Origin: Arcuatula senhousia | Lineage: Eukaryota > Mollusca > Bivalvia > Mytilida > Mytilidae | Direction of reading: 5' to 3' | Assembly (NCBI GenBank): GCA_963971305.1 | Contig: OZ020305.1 | Coordinates: forward strand, 11,069,001-11,133,000 | Length of the DNA: 64,000 nucleotides | Position numbers and translations under genes: made by a program | The notes under the pieces: generated by a model | Database searches by the model: none | Told to the model about the DNA's origin: nothing | The model's input: only the letters and a program-made list of their open reading frames with translations | Shown here: piece by piece, positions 34,024 through 44,694 of the stretch | Layout: the number at the start of each line of letters is the position of its first letter | How positions within the stretch are numbered: the stretch's first letter is position 1

Positions 34024-35499
34024 TGGCCCTGTCACACTATAACGTTTTAGCCAACGTGTGCCGAACGTTCGAATAATTTTCTAAAACGTTGGAACACGTT
34101 GGCAGTCGCTGTAAAAAGTTTCAAAAAATATCTCGGTGAACGACCACAGAGCGTCGGACTAACTACCTGCAACGCACGACAAACTTATTCAAAACTTATC
34201 TATAGCGTTTGTCTGGCGTACTTGACGTTTGCCTAGCGCATGTATGACGACTGCAGAACGCATTCATAGCGTTAGTCTAACTTATATTTTTTTCTATCGG
34301 TGGAGAGACCTATAATTTTTGTTGATTTCTTTAGTATTATTTCATAATAAGCCAAATAGATCTATTATCTGGCTTAAATGTATCGCTGAATTAATTAATA
34401 ATTATAGAAATTTAGTTTCGTTATAAAAATCTTGGTTTTCAGCGTTCTGGTAATATGAATGTATAGTTATTCTAAAGCCGTTTTTTAACCAATAGTGATG
34501 AATTTTGCACTCAGTCTAAAAGAATAAAATATAGTGTAGAATTCATATTTTAATATGTCAAAAATATACACAGAGGAATGCATGCGCTTGTTAACAAACT
34601 CTCAAAATTTCAAATGAGTATATACATGTAAGAAATACTGGTCTGTAGATTTTGCCTAGCATCTGTTTTATAGCACTTGACTTATCCTAAATGATCGCAG
34701 ACAGCATGACGGAGATGTCCTTAATAAAGAAAAACGCGTGTGCTTATTGCATATTTAAAATACACATAATTTCAAATGAGTATTGAAGTTAGACTGTCGT
34801 TACTCGTTGTATTTGAGTATTTTTCTACCAAAAAAGTGTCCACCGAAAACACGACAGGTGTATTACAATTTGCAAGAATTACTTTCAATTCCAGACCATC
34901 TAAGTTATCTTTGTTATATTCAAGATTTTTTTGGCTTCGTTCAGTATTTTTTGTAAATATTTTTTTCAGGTTTGAATTAATATTTGAAGCTTTTGAAATT
35001 GATTTTCCACCTTGTAATTCAATCTAACTTATAAAATTCTGGGGTTGATACACTACTCGTTCGTTACAATGACGCTCTGTGCGCTCTGTACACGTTTCAA
35101 ACACGTTGAATAGGTTTCTTGGTCGTTAGACGGACGCTAGACGTGCGCTGCATTATCGCTAGACACGTTCGTTTCCATTTAGCTTAGCGTTCGTCAAACG
35201 CATTTCAGCGTGCGCACAACGACCACATAGCGTACATCAGCGTGTGTATAACGTCCTTCTAACTTATGCCTAGCGTTCGAATAATTCATTTCTAACACGT
35301 TGGCGAACGTCGGAAATTTTAAGCATGTTGAAAAATTTGCGACGCACTCGGCGATCACCAACGCACGCTGACGTTCGCTAGCGTGTTTGTAGCGTGTTCA
35401 TAACATGTACAAAACTTACGCAACGCACACCAACGTGTTGAAAATATATTCTAAAACGTCGGCACACGTTGGCTAAAACGTTATAGTGTGACAGGGCCA
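34024..35499. mobile_element. PIF/Harbinger-like non-autonomous element (TAA TSD, 41-bp perfect TIR)
   Basis: A 1,476-bp element beginning TGGCCCTGTCACACTATAAC and ending with its exact complement; the inverted repeats are identical for 41 bp. It is flanked by TAA on both sides (34,021-34,023 and 35,500-35,502), and the flanks join to a continuous family F sequence (GCAAATAACTCC). A TAA/TWA target and GGCC-type termini fit PIF/Harbinger. About 250-450 bp inside each end are crowded with ACGTT, GCGTTCG and AACGCAC words, probable subterminal transposase-binding repeats. The AT-rich centre (34,290-35,040) has no transposase. It is younger than the family F copy it interrupts. Confidence 0.92.
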
Positions 35500-35715
35500 T
35501 AACTCCAAAATGGTGACAGATATTAGAATTCTGATGGGAAGTAAAAGTGTTCAGCACCTCAAGATCTACCTGCCCTGAAAATTGAAAAAAAAATCTAACC
35601 AACCATGTAGGAGTAAAATTCAATTGCTTGTTGTTAAGCACGTAAAGATCTACAAAATCTGCAATAGAGCCAGAGTTGTAGGACCTTATACATTTAGGAG
35701 TTACTCCCCTTATAG

Positions 35716-36034
35716 TAGAATGGTTAAGGGTTGTTTTCGTGCTACGTTTTCGACGTTTTTATTTTACGTGTTTTCGTGATTTTGATTTTAATTTCTCGTG
35801 TTTTCGTGTTGGGGAGGTAGTCGTGCTCCATTTTTGTCTGTATTTTTGTCCGGTGTTTCGTGTTTTTAGATTTTTATTACCCGTGCTTCGTTTTCTGCCT
35901 TTTTGAGACACGTGTCCGATTAATATCTGAATTCATTTTTCTCGTGTTTCGTGTTTGCCATTTTTATAACTCATGCTTTGTATTCAGCGTTTTTGAAGCA
36001 CGTGTTTTCGTGTTGGGATCCCTCCTTTACCGCC
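35716..36034. mobile_element. 319-bp insertion of TTTTCGTG-rich sequence with 9-bp TSD
   Basis: CCCTTATAG (35,707-35,715) and CCCTTACAG (36,035-36,043) flank a segment dense in CGTGTTTTCGTG and GTGCTTCGTTTT words. Removal restores the family F phrase CTCCCCTTATAGCGTCAAAA, as in the uninterrupted relative at 33,798. No convincing inverted ends are visible. Confidence 0.6.
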
Positions 36035-36559
36035 CCCTTACAGCGTCAAAATTGTCCATTTTCACATTGTATTGCAAACCGTTAGAATTAGAGAAAAGCT
36101 TGTAACTACACTATTCCTAAGTTAGTCAAGCCCTACAAAACTTAAATATGGAATTTTTAAATAACCCCCTTATAGAAGTTAAGGTTCCTTAAATGTCAAT
36201 GTAACTGTTTAAAGCATATAACTGGCAAACTAGAAAATTATAAACAGCTTTTGATTGCTATTTAATGGTCAGCTAATCGAACTCTACACTTTTATGCATT
36301 CAGTTAATTGATGTTGTCAGATGACTCCTTTTTAAACTTATAGCCCTTTCAATGTCATAAAAGTATTTATGTCAGGTGAGCGATTCAGGCTCCTGGGAGC
36401 CTCTTTCTAATGTCATATTGTCCTATTCCTCCATTTTAACATGTAGACTGATTCCTTCGGGTGTCTTAGATAAGATAAAAATCAAAGTATTGAAAGTACT
36501 GGTAGCCAGGACAATCTACAAAATTTAGGGATTGTTTATGTAAGAAGTATTATTGTAAT

Positions 36560-36890
36560 AATTTGATATTGGAAAAGATACTACCCGGTATATTGCGAGC
36601 GCGTATTAATATGTGAATTGGTATGTGATAAGGCAACACGACCTTCAGCTAGCTTTTGATTGGTCAGTTAATGAACGGCTATCGTAACTATAGTTCATTA
36701 ACTGACCAATCAAAACTAGCTGCATGAAGGTCGTGTTGTAATAACTTGATATTTGAAAAGAAACTATAATATGGCAAGCGTGTATTGATATGACTTGTGA
36801 TGAGACAGCACGACTTTCTTGCTACCTTTCGATTGGTCAGCCAGTAAATGGACGTGTCTAATCGCTACAGCGATTATCCCGGCTAAAAAT
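36560..36890. mobile_element. Family D foldback copies
   Basis: 36,633-36,676 and 36,693-36,739 form an inverted repeat (CAACACGACCTTCAGCTAGC on the left; complement on the right) around a short loop. A third, direct copy follows (36,760-36,890: CAGCACGACTTTCTTGCTAC, then GATTGGTCAG, then AGCGATTATCCCGGCTAAAA). Non-coding, probably MITE-like. Confidence 0.75.
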
Positions 36891-38050
36891 CAAAACAAAT
36901 TCGACTTCATCTGACGTACTACAGAACAACGACAGAAATATTTTTGATCTTTAAAAATACATTAAAACTGCAACTGAATACCATTGCGTTCTTTATTTTG
37001 TTTGCCCATCTTTGTTATCCGAGATCTTGATCATCCCCGTCCTGTACTTCTGTTGTGACCTTTAGTTTAGATGCTAGACAAAGTATCGGATATATTTTTT
37101 TCCCTTGGATCTGAAAATGATAAACTGAAATTATCTTTTAATATGTTTCATTTTCTGTTTTTGTAAATATATAAACAAATGGATCATGAATCGAACCTTA
37201 AAATTATATAAACTTGAGTCTATTTTCAAAGTGTATATAATATTGCCTTTTGACTTTCTCCAGACTAATTTTGCTGAATGTAAACACACGAATTACGTCT
37301 TAGGTAAACAAACGTATCGAAATACAAATTCAAGCACTAAAAAATCAGTTTCTACAATGAAATCAATTAACTTTAAAGTTCAATGGCCAGAAGAATTTTA
37401 CTTTAGAGAGATGAAAAATGCTACATTCAAAAGTTTAAAACCGCGAGGACGGCAATTGATACATTTTCAATGTATTTCACTATTCTGTTGGAACTTAGAG
37501 AAGTCATTAATTTAAAACAGTCTAAAGGTTTCGTTTTTCTTTTGAATGTGTTTATAACAAAATACATTTTTGTTGTTTTTCTTGTCATTTTTGAATTGAT
37601 TTTTTAACATGAACAATCAAATTTGATTTATGCTTCCTGTAAACATGTTGCATAAGAATCGCGTCGAAGTTGAAACGTGTTTTCTATTTTGCATGTTCGT
37701 ACGAAAAGAACACTTCTATAATTCCATATATAAAACTTTAGGTATAAATGGAGACAGTTATAATCTTTCTCACGATATCAACTAGTAAAGTGTTATTTTT
37801 GACACTATAAAACAGTGAGCAACAAGCTTACAAATGCATACCACCTCTTCCCTAAACTATAATCAAATATGACGTCGTAAAGATTCTATAAAAATTCTAT
37901 GAAAGCCCATTGGCAACGGGTTACATCGATTATTGTTTACGTTGGAAATCTAAAGACAGTCCAAAACAAAATCATTTGTGCATGACTGAACAAAGATTAG
38001 GACAATAGGATAAAATGGTTAACTATAGCCTTATCCTTTTGTGTTTCCGT
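36891..38050. other. Non-coding stretch with one unassigned 109-codon frame
   Basis: The frame at 37,186-37,515 (begins MNRTLKLYKLESIFKVY) is the longest one here but shows no recognised domain, signal peptide or conserved pattern, and its codon use is not distinctive. Confidence 0.35.
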
Positions 38051-38079
38051 GTTTTACATGTTGTCTGTTTTTGTCCCGT

Positions 38080-38175
38080 TATTGTTGGTGTTTACTGTTT
38101 TTGTCTCTGCACTTTCGGACGATTGACATTCGGATACCTCATTGGTACCTCTGCTTCCTCGCCTGTTGTCTATCA
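38080..38175 (+). repeat. Penelope 3'-end repeat (family A) fragment
   Basis: GTTGGTGTTTACTGTTTTTG then TCTCTGCACTTTCGGAC, ATTCGGATACCTCATTGGTA and CCTCTGCTTCC. It is cut off at about 38,175. Confidence 0.7.
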
Positions 38176-39399
38176 TTTCTCATATTAACCTCTTCCTTGT
38201 TTAAAATCATATGTATCGTTATTTTGTTCGGATTTTCAGCAATAAAAGACAGCCGGAGATACCTCGTAATTGAGAAGAGTTGGAATAGTTGTAGATAAAA
38301 AAAATCGGTACCATGCAGTTGAGGTGTTACGGACGGACGGACACCATTATGAATTCAACTTTCGTGCAAGAATTTAATGTTACTGATGAGCTGTTACAAA
38401 AATACGTATCAAGATGAAGGATAAAAACTGAACTTTACTAAGTAAACCCTCTACCTACACATGGCTTCAAACTAATTTATTTAAAAAAAAAATGGAAAAA
38501 AGGTTGGAAAATACCAATTAATGCCAAGGATTCATGATGTAATGGGATTCAGTGTTAAGTTTGAATCTATAAATTTGCTACATTCTGACTTAGGATGTTG
38601 CACACCGGTAGAACGTAATTATAAATCAGTTAAATTACGGCCATTTTTAGATTTCACTCCTTACTGCTCATTAGCAAACTTGTTATTTTCAAAAATAAGG
38701 TCTTGCTCTGCGAGTTTTAAAGTCAAAAGACAGACAATAATACGGGTCGGTTATATAAGGATATAAATTAAACAAAAAAACATGCAACGTAGCGGATACG
38801 GAAGTACAAAAACCAAAACTGGTGAAAATCTTTTAAGATTTACAAGGGACCTAACATTTAACTTTTCCCCAAAAAAATAATTTGAAACTGACTGTTAATG
38901 AAAGAAAAACATTTTGGAAAAGCTATTCTAAAATAATGCTGATAATAAACAAAAATATTTTGACTCAAACCTTAAAAAATATACATTTTTATAATATAAA
39001 AATTTTCTGACAAGAATGTAAACCCAAGGTTTCCAAGTTACATGGTCGGTTCCTAACTTTATATTCGGAAAACAATACCAAAACAAATTACTTTTTGTAT
39101 TACTTTTATTTTTTCTCCAAAGTATTTATAATTCTGCACACATATTCAATATTACGGAAAGAGCGAGGTATCTTCATACTTCAGATTTCGGACAAATATG
39201 ATTGGTTCTGCTTTCAAACGAATTGGTCACCAGTACTTGTTCTTATATTGTTTTGAGTTTCTTCTTTTTAATATTGCTGACATGGGTTGGATCTTGGAAA
39301 ACTGCATTTCCAGCATATAACTATATGCATCGCTTTACTGAAACCCACATTGGTACATGTACTTTATATTGTTATAAAGGACGTTGAAACCATGATATA

Positions 39400-39785
39400 T
39401 CGTCTTATAATAGCTGCTGTCCGCTTCAAGAAATTTTGCGGTAGACACCGTGCACTCGTAGACAAATTTGTGATTTGTATCTCTCAAATGTTTGTTTGTC
39501 GTAGAAATTTGTTTTGTCTTCCTTTACCGGATTTGACACACTGAATTGGAAATTAGAAACACGACGGGTGTGCTATAACAGGCAGAAACCGCTTAGTCTT
39601 CCGGAGCACCTGAGATCACTCTTGGTACGACTTGAAGTCGCGTTGTTGGTTTCCGTGCGGTTGATTTGTGTTTTGTGTTTCTTCGTTCTGTTTTTGTTCG
39701 TGTTTTAAAACCAGTTTGAATTCGTCGTTGCCCTTTCGGACTTTTTACACTCGAATGCCCGTTTGGTGCCATTTTGCTTCTTCCA
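39400..39785 (+). pseudogene. Penelope-like element 3' end (family A) with decayed RT C-terminus
   Basis: In the sense direction the 5' part reads like RFKKFCGRHRALVDKFVI then ISQMFVCRRNLFCLPLPDLT, a variant of the Penelope C-terminus (KKFYGRHHELIDKYD, ISISQM) seen best at 44,906-45,097. The 3' UTR words then follow in order (GAGCACCTGAGATCACTCTT, TTGCCCTTTCGGACTTTTTA, CACTCGAATGCCCGTTTGGT). Truncated at the 5' end. Confidence 0.7.
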
Positions 39786-40602
39786 ATGATGACATTTCAT
39801 ATTGAAAATTGCTTTAAAAATTGTGTAGCTTGTAGCGAATAAAAAATCACTTTTGCACCATAGCTTTAAAAATGGTCATAACAAACAAATAGATGAAGCT
39901 GTGCTTAAGTTATGGCTGATTGTATTATTTAGAGTTCGTAAATTATTTCTTATCAACATTTTGAGATGTAGTATACTTGACGTGATGGCTGTTTGATAAA
40001 CAAACACTTCATATCGAGGTCTTTCCTATTCCTCCAATTACTTATTCAAGTACATTTGCACGATTCCAAAGCTGTCTATTTCAGAACCCAGGAAAACAAA
40101 ATGAAATAAGGAAACTATCTGATTAATTCTCTAGATGATATGAAACAATTACTTCGTGATCATTGCCCTTACTTGGAAAATTGTAGGAGAAAGGCTAGCC
40201 TTGATGGTAATGACAGTTAATGGACGCGATTGTTTCTTATACGCAGTGTATAGGTCTTGGATCATTTTAAGAAACAGCTCTGATTTGTAGCAAAATTTAT
40301 TGTCTGGAACTTTGTTGTCATTTGTATTTCGAACACACGTGAAGGTTAGCACTGCTGGTGGAGTTTAAATTCCCCGAGGTTAGCCCGCTCCGGCACCAAC
40401 ACTTTTGTGTTGGAGAATACATCAAAGCTTTAAATTATCCGTCTAAATTTTAAAATTGTCTAAACCCTAAGGTTCTTCCTACCCCAGACATAGGTTGAAT
40501 ATTTTAGTAATAATTTGGTTCTCCAGTTTGGTATTTTTTGTTATACTGTTCTATGCTCTTCATATTCATACAGTGTTTGGCATTTTCAATATTTTTGGTA
40601 GA

Positions 40603-40646
40603 GCGCCTCTGATGAGTCTTTAATAGACGAAACGCGCGTCAGGCGT
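40603..40646 (+). ncRNA. Hammerhead ribozyme, type I, copy 1
   Basis: All core elements are present in order: stem I 5' strand GCGCCT (40,603-40,608), CTGATGA (40,609-40,615), stem II GTCT/AGAC with loop TTAAT (40,616-40,628), GAAA (40,629-40,632), a minimal stem III in CGCGCG (40,633-40,638), and the UC of a GUC cleavage triplet at 40,638-40,640. Stem I closes with AGGCGT (40,641-40,646; five Watson-Crick pairs plus one G-U). Predicted cleavage follows C40,640. Stem III of about 2 bp is typical of animal type I motifs thought to act best as dimers, which tandem copies would allow. Confidence 0.92.
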
Positions 40647-40960
40647 AGCAAAATTTATTGTCTGGAACTTTGTTGTCATTTGTATTTCGAACACACGTGA
40701 AGGTTAGCACTGCTGGTGGAGTTTAAATTCCCCGAGGTTAGCCCGCTCCGGCACCAACACTTTTGTGTTGGAGAATACATCAAAGCTTTAAATTATCCGT
40801 CTAAATTTTAAAATTGTCTAAACCCTAAGGTTCTTCCTACCCCAGACATAGGTTGAATATTTTAGTAATAATTTGGTTCTCCAGTTTGGTATTTTTTGTT
40901 ATACTGTTCTATGCTCTTCATATTCATACAGTGTTTGGCATTTTCAATATTTTTGGTAGA

Positions 40961-41004
40961 GCGCCTCTGATGAGTCTTTAATAGACGAAACGCGCGTCAG
41001 GCGT
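40961..41004 (+). ncRNA. Hammerhead ribozyme, type I, copy 2
   Basis: Identical to copy 1, exactly 358 bp downstream; predicted cleavage after 40,998. Confidence 0.92.
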
Positions 41005-41318
41005 AGCAAAATTTGTTGTCTGGTACTTTGTTGTCATTTGTATTTCGAACACACGTGAAGGTTAGCACTGCTGGTGGAGTTTAAATTCCCCGAGGTTAGC
41101 CCGCTCCGGCACCAACACTTTTGTGTTGGAGAATACATCAAAGCTTTAAATTATCCGTCTAAATTTTAAAATTGTCTAAACCCTAAGGTTCTTCCTACCC
41201 CAGACATAGGTTGAATATTTTAGTAATAATTTGGTTCTCCAGTTTGGTATTTTTTGTTATACTGTTCTATGCTCTTCATATTCATACAGTGTTTGGCATT
41301 TTCAATATTTTTGGTAGA

Positions 41319-41362
41319 GCGCCTCTGATGAGTCTTTAATAGACGAAACGCGCGTCAGGCGT
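41319..41362 (+). ncRNA. Hammerhead ribozyme, type I, copy 3
   Basis: Identical core at +716 bp from copy 1; predicted cleavage after 41,356. Confidence 0.92.
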
Positions 41363-41676
41363 AGCAAAATTTATTGTCTGGAACTTTGTTGTCATTTGTA
41401 TTTCGAACACACGTGAAGGTTAGCACTGCTGGTGGAGTTTAAATTCCCCGAGGTTAGCCCGCTCCGGCACCAACACTTTTGTGTTGGAGAATACATCAAA
41501 GCTTTAAATTATCCGTCTAAATTTTAAAATTGTCTAAACCCTAAGGTTCTTCCTACCCCAGACATAGGTTGAATATTTTAGTAATAATTTGGTTCTCCAG
41601 TTTGGTATTTTTTGTTATACTGTTCTATGCTCTTCATATTCATACAGTGTTTGGCATTTTCAATATTTTTGGTAGA

Positions 41677-41720
41677 GCGCCTCTGATGAGTCTTTAATAG
41701 ACGAAACGCGCGTCAGGCGT
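41677..41720 (+). ncRNA. Hammerhead ribozyme, type I, copy 4
   Basis: Identical core at +1,074 bp from copy 1; predicted cleavage after 41,714. Confidence 0.92.
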
Positions 41721-42034
41721 AGCAAAATTTATTGTCTGGAACTTTGTTGTCATTTGTATTTCGAACACACGTGAAGGTTAGCACTGCTGGTGGAGTTTAA
41801 ATTCCCTGAGGTTAGCCCGCTCCGGCACCAACACTTTTGTGTTGGAGAATACATCAAAGCTTTAAATTATCCGTCTAAATTTTAAAATTGTCTAAACCCT
41901 AAGGTTCTTCCTACCCCAGACATAGGTTGAATATTTTAGTAATAATTTGGTTCTCCAGTTTGGTATTTTTTGTTATACTGTTCTATGCTCTTCATATTCA
42001 TACAGTGTTTGGCATTTTCAATATTTTTGGTAGA

Positions 42035-42078
42035 GCGCCTCTGATGAGTCTTTAATAGACGAAACGCGCGTCAGGCGT
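42035..42078 (+). ncRNA. Hammerhead ribozyme, type I, copy 5
   Basis: Identical core at +1,432 bp from copy 1; predicted cleavage after 42,072. Only about 46 nt of the next unit follow before the array ends. Confidence 0.92.
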
Positions 42079-42118
42079 AGCAAAATTTATTGTCTGGAAC
42101 TTTGTTGTCATTTGTATT

Positions 42119-42790
42119 CCGGACATTACTATCAGAAACAAAATGGATTATGACTATACTAGCAATGCAATTGTTTAGGGTTGTTTAATAACAAAAGTTA
42201 AGAATCGGTTGTAATATGTTTTTGGTTTATTAAGCCATAAACTCGATTTTACACCTTAAACATTAAGTAAATCCACAAGCGTGCACATTGAACAATTGAG
42301 TTATGGTTTAACAGATAAAACAATTGGTAATGTAACAGTCATGACAGTTAATATTTAAAAATATGTGTGTTAGCAAATCGGTGTAAAATTTGTAAAATAC
42401 TTCTAAATAAAAAATATATTACACCTATCATTTGAAAAACACGCATAGTTTGTGCAACTGTTAATTCCTTTCAACATCATTCCTGTTCTGGCTTCAACTT
42501 TTTTGACAGTAGCTTCTTAAGGATAATAAACGTGGTTTAAATCGTCGAAGAATCAAGTCAAATTTTATGCATTCATTTCGAGTTTATGAAAAAAGTAATC
42601 ATAATTTTTGTCAACGCGAAAACAGCTAATTTTACCCCCAAAATGGTTTTGATTCATGTATTTTATCTGCAAAAAGTTGCAAGACGGCGAGTAGCTGTAT
42701 AATTCTAGTTATTGTTTCCGTTTTTGTATTGATATTTTGGTATGTCACGTTCACTAGTAATTAACCGACATATGATAAGGACGGTAAAAT
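42119..42790. other. Non-coding stretch, nothing recognised
   Basis: AT-rich sequence downstream of the hammerhead array with no supportable feature. Confidence 0.45.
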
Positions 42791-42792
42791 AG

Positions 42793-42944
42793 GTTCTTAC
42801 ACGAGTCTTTATTGAAGATCAGGGATTTCTTTCACGAGTGTAAGAAATTCCGTCTTTTCACGAGCGGAACGAGTGAAAAGACGAAGAATTTCTTTCACAA
42901 GTGGAAGAAATTCCCGATCTTCAATAAATAACGAGTGTAAGAAC
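42793..42944. mobile_element. 152-bp foldback hairpin
   Basis: Near-palindrome: GTTCTTACACGAGTCTTTAT at the left pairs with the right end (ATAAATAACGAGTGTAAGAA), through AGATC and AGAAATTC blocks, to a central inverted pair CGTCTTTTCAC / GTGAAAAGACG around GAGCGGAAC. Outer and inner arms share a TTCACGAGTG-like word. MITE-like, non-coding. Confidence 0.85.
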
Positions 42945-44385
42945 ATATTTCTTCCGTTTTTAACAATGAAAAAAATAATTTCATGAATGAATATAACGAG
43001 GTCAAAATCCGATTTGCATATATTGAATTAATGCGCAAAAATTGAATTTGCATATGTTGAGTTAATGCGCGACCAGTAAAACCGATTTTTTATTTGTAAA
43101 CAAACAGACGACATATAATTATTTATTCATTGACCTTTAAACTTTTACGAACTACTTTTTTTAAAAGGTTTTTGATTGGTTGATGTCTCTATGACAGCGG
43201 ACACGGTCACATGATCCTGTCTGTCATGGGCTGTCTGTCAAAGTCTCGATCACCCAGACGCTTTTCAATAGATGATAAGAGTCTGGGACAGTCCCATTAC
43301 CTATTTTGTTATGTGTACGTTCGGAGTACTTTCAAGCTTTATCATAATGTTCGACGAAAATCACTCAACCGTATGTTCAGAATTCTGTGTATTATATGGT
43401 TCAGTGATTTTATGCAAATGCAATAGCGAGATAACTTCTCCAATTGATGTGATTTGTTCTCTTATTACATAATATTTCTTATTTTACAATAAAACATCCT
43501 ATTTTACATTTTTGACCACAAGTTAGTTTTGATAACAATAAAAAAATCGTTTTATCGTTACATTGTACTCACGGGCGTCCACCTGGTTTTGGAAATTGTT
43601 TATGTTTATTGGAGTTAAAAATTGGGACATTCTTGATTACAGAACCATGCACGTTTGACCAATCCGATTCTCGATTTTGCAGAACCAGTTGTCAAAAACC
43701 AAGGAAGACCAATGAAACGTTGAGTTTTTTAAAGTTGGTTCATTTCAGATTGAAATGAATCTTGTATGCTAAACACGTCATATACACACGTGGTAAAGGT
43801 TAAAAGGTATAACGATCGCCACCTAGTGGTTACGAGAAATATGCAGATGTTTTCCCAGACTCACTACCTTGGTAGTATGAGTTTGGGTTCAAGACTATGT
43901 CTGTCATAGAAAATAAACAAAAACGGAAGAATACGTTAATTGTAATACAATAAAATGAAATAGTGTCGATGTTAATACCACCCTCGTGTTTTATAAAAGT
44001 GAAAAAAATGTAGAAAGTATATGTCCATGCATGTACATTAAACCATTGGCAATTTTTAAAAAAATCTTTGCCAATTGGTACTATACATGCTATTATTGTT
44101 GATATAAGCATATCATATATCATGTATATTACATTCCAATTTGTCTTCTTCTTCCGAAATAGTCGAGGCAAAGTAAGTAATAAAATATAACTTCGTATCA
44201 GTAAATTAAGTTACCTCTCATATTAAAAACTCAAAGCCCTAAGAGCACACATTCTCTGTTACTTAATAAAATTAGATAATTCACTGACATAATTAAATTA
44301 GATATGATCAGTTATGAAGGGAGGATGCATTGATTTACCTCTGCAACAAAACACATACGAGAAACAATTTGACAAAATACAACGC
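42945..44385. other. Non-coding stretch
   Basis: A short imperfect direct repeat (TTTGCATAT...TGA-TTAATGCGC) lies at about 43,013-43,070. Overlapping short frames at 43,211-43,472 and 43,830-44,171 have no recognised motif. Confidence 0.4.
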
Positions 44386-44389
44386 CTAC

Positions 44390-44600
44390 AAATGAGAGTC
44401 TCTGAATTCCCAATAGAAGCAAGGACATAAAGGAAATTATTATCGAGAAGAACTTAGAAATCTTAGATGACAAACAAGGCTTCAACATGACAGAGAAATG
44501 GAAGACTATGACTCTTAATAGGCAATTCAAAAGACTTTTGGTCGAACCTGATTTTATAGTGCTAAACCTCATTTTTCCATTGCAATCACGGGGTCCGGTA
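44390..44600 (-). repeat. Penelope 3' UTR-like repeat (family B), decayed
   Basis: GGCAATTCAAAAGACTTTTG, then TTTTATAGTGCTAAACC and TTTCCATTGCAATCACGGGG, parallel the order in 9,010, 19,185 and 29,405. Confidence 0.45.
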
Positions 44601-44694
44601 GTAAATAAACACGATTGTTAAACCAGGTTCGGAAGGTGTGGTGTTCATCGAAGTAAAAGAGAATCCCAATATATAAATAAAGCAATCACTGTTC

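Larger units (their letters stand above)
33150..36410 (+). repeat. Dispersed repeat family F, long copy hosting two nested insertions
   Basis: Starts with CTTCGCGTCAGGTGAGCTAA and a CGTC/CTGTCCGT microsatellite and ends with GTCAGGTGAGCGATTCAGGC then TCCTGGGAGCCTCTTT. Between them are partly repeated paragraphs (GATCTACCTGCCCTGAAA at 33,582 and 35,562; TTTGAGGAGTTTTTCCCCTT at 33,790 and a similar GGAGTTACTCCCCTTATAG at 35,697). Removing 34,024-35,499 and 35,716-36,034 restores continuity. Non-coding. Confidence 0.75.
40287..42118 (+). mobile_element. Retrozyme-like tandem array: 5 x 358-bp hammerhead units plus a partial
   Basis: Five head-to-tail units with an exact 358-bp period (starts 40,289, 40,647, 41,005, 41,363, 41,721) and a sixth partial unit from 42,079 that stops at about 42,118. 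Units differ by only a few substitutions (for example in unit 3 near 41,014-41,024 and in unit 5 near 41,807). Each unit has a 7-bp hairpin (CCAACAC TTTT GTGTTGG, first at 40,396-40,413), an AT-rich middle and a terminal type I hammerhead. There is no ORF. Small tandem repeats ending in type I hammerheads define retrozymes; in plants and animals their RNAs are known to self-cleave and accumulate as circles, and related motifs occur in Penelope-type elements. That this array is transcribed or mobile is inference. Confidence 0.9.

Noticed and set aside
37186..37515. 109-codon plus-strand frame
   Set aside because: No recognised domain, signal peptide, repeat or splice context; could be chance in this AT-rich interval.
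40261..42118. CRISPR-like or ordinary satellite interpretation of the 358-bp array
   Set aside because: There are no short repeats with unique spacers. Each unit contains a full hammerhead core, which an arbitrary satellite would not.
43211..43472. Two overlapping frames of 66-71 codons
   Set aside because: Mutually overlapping, no domain, no splice sites.
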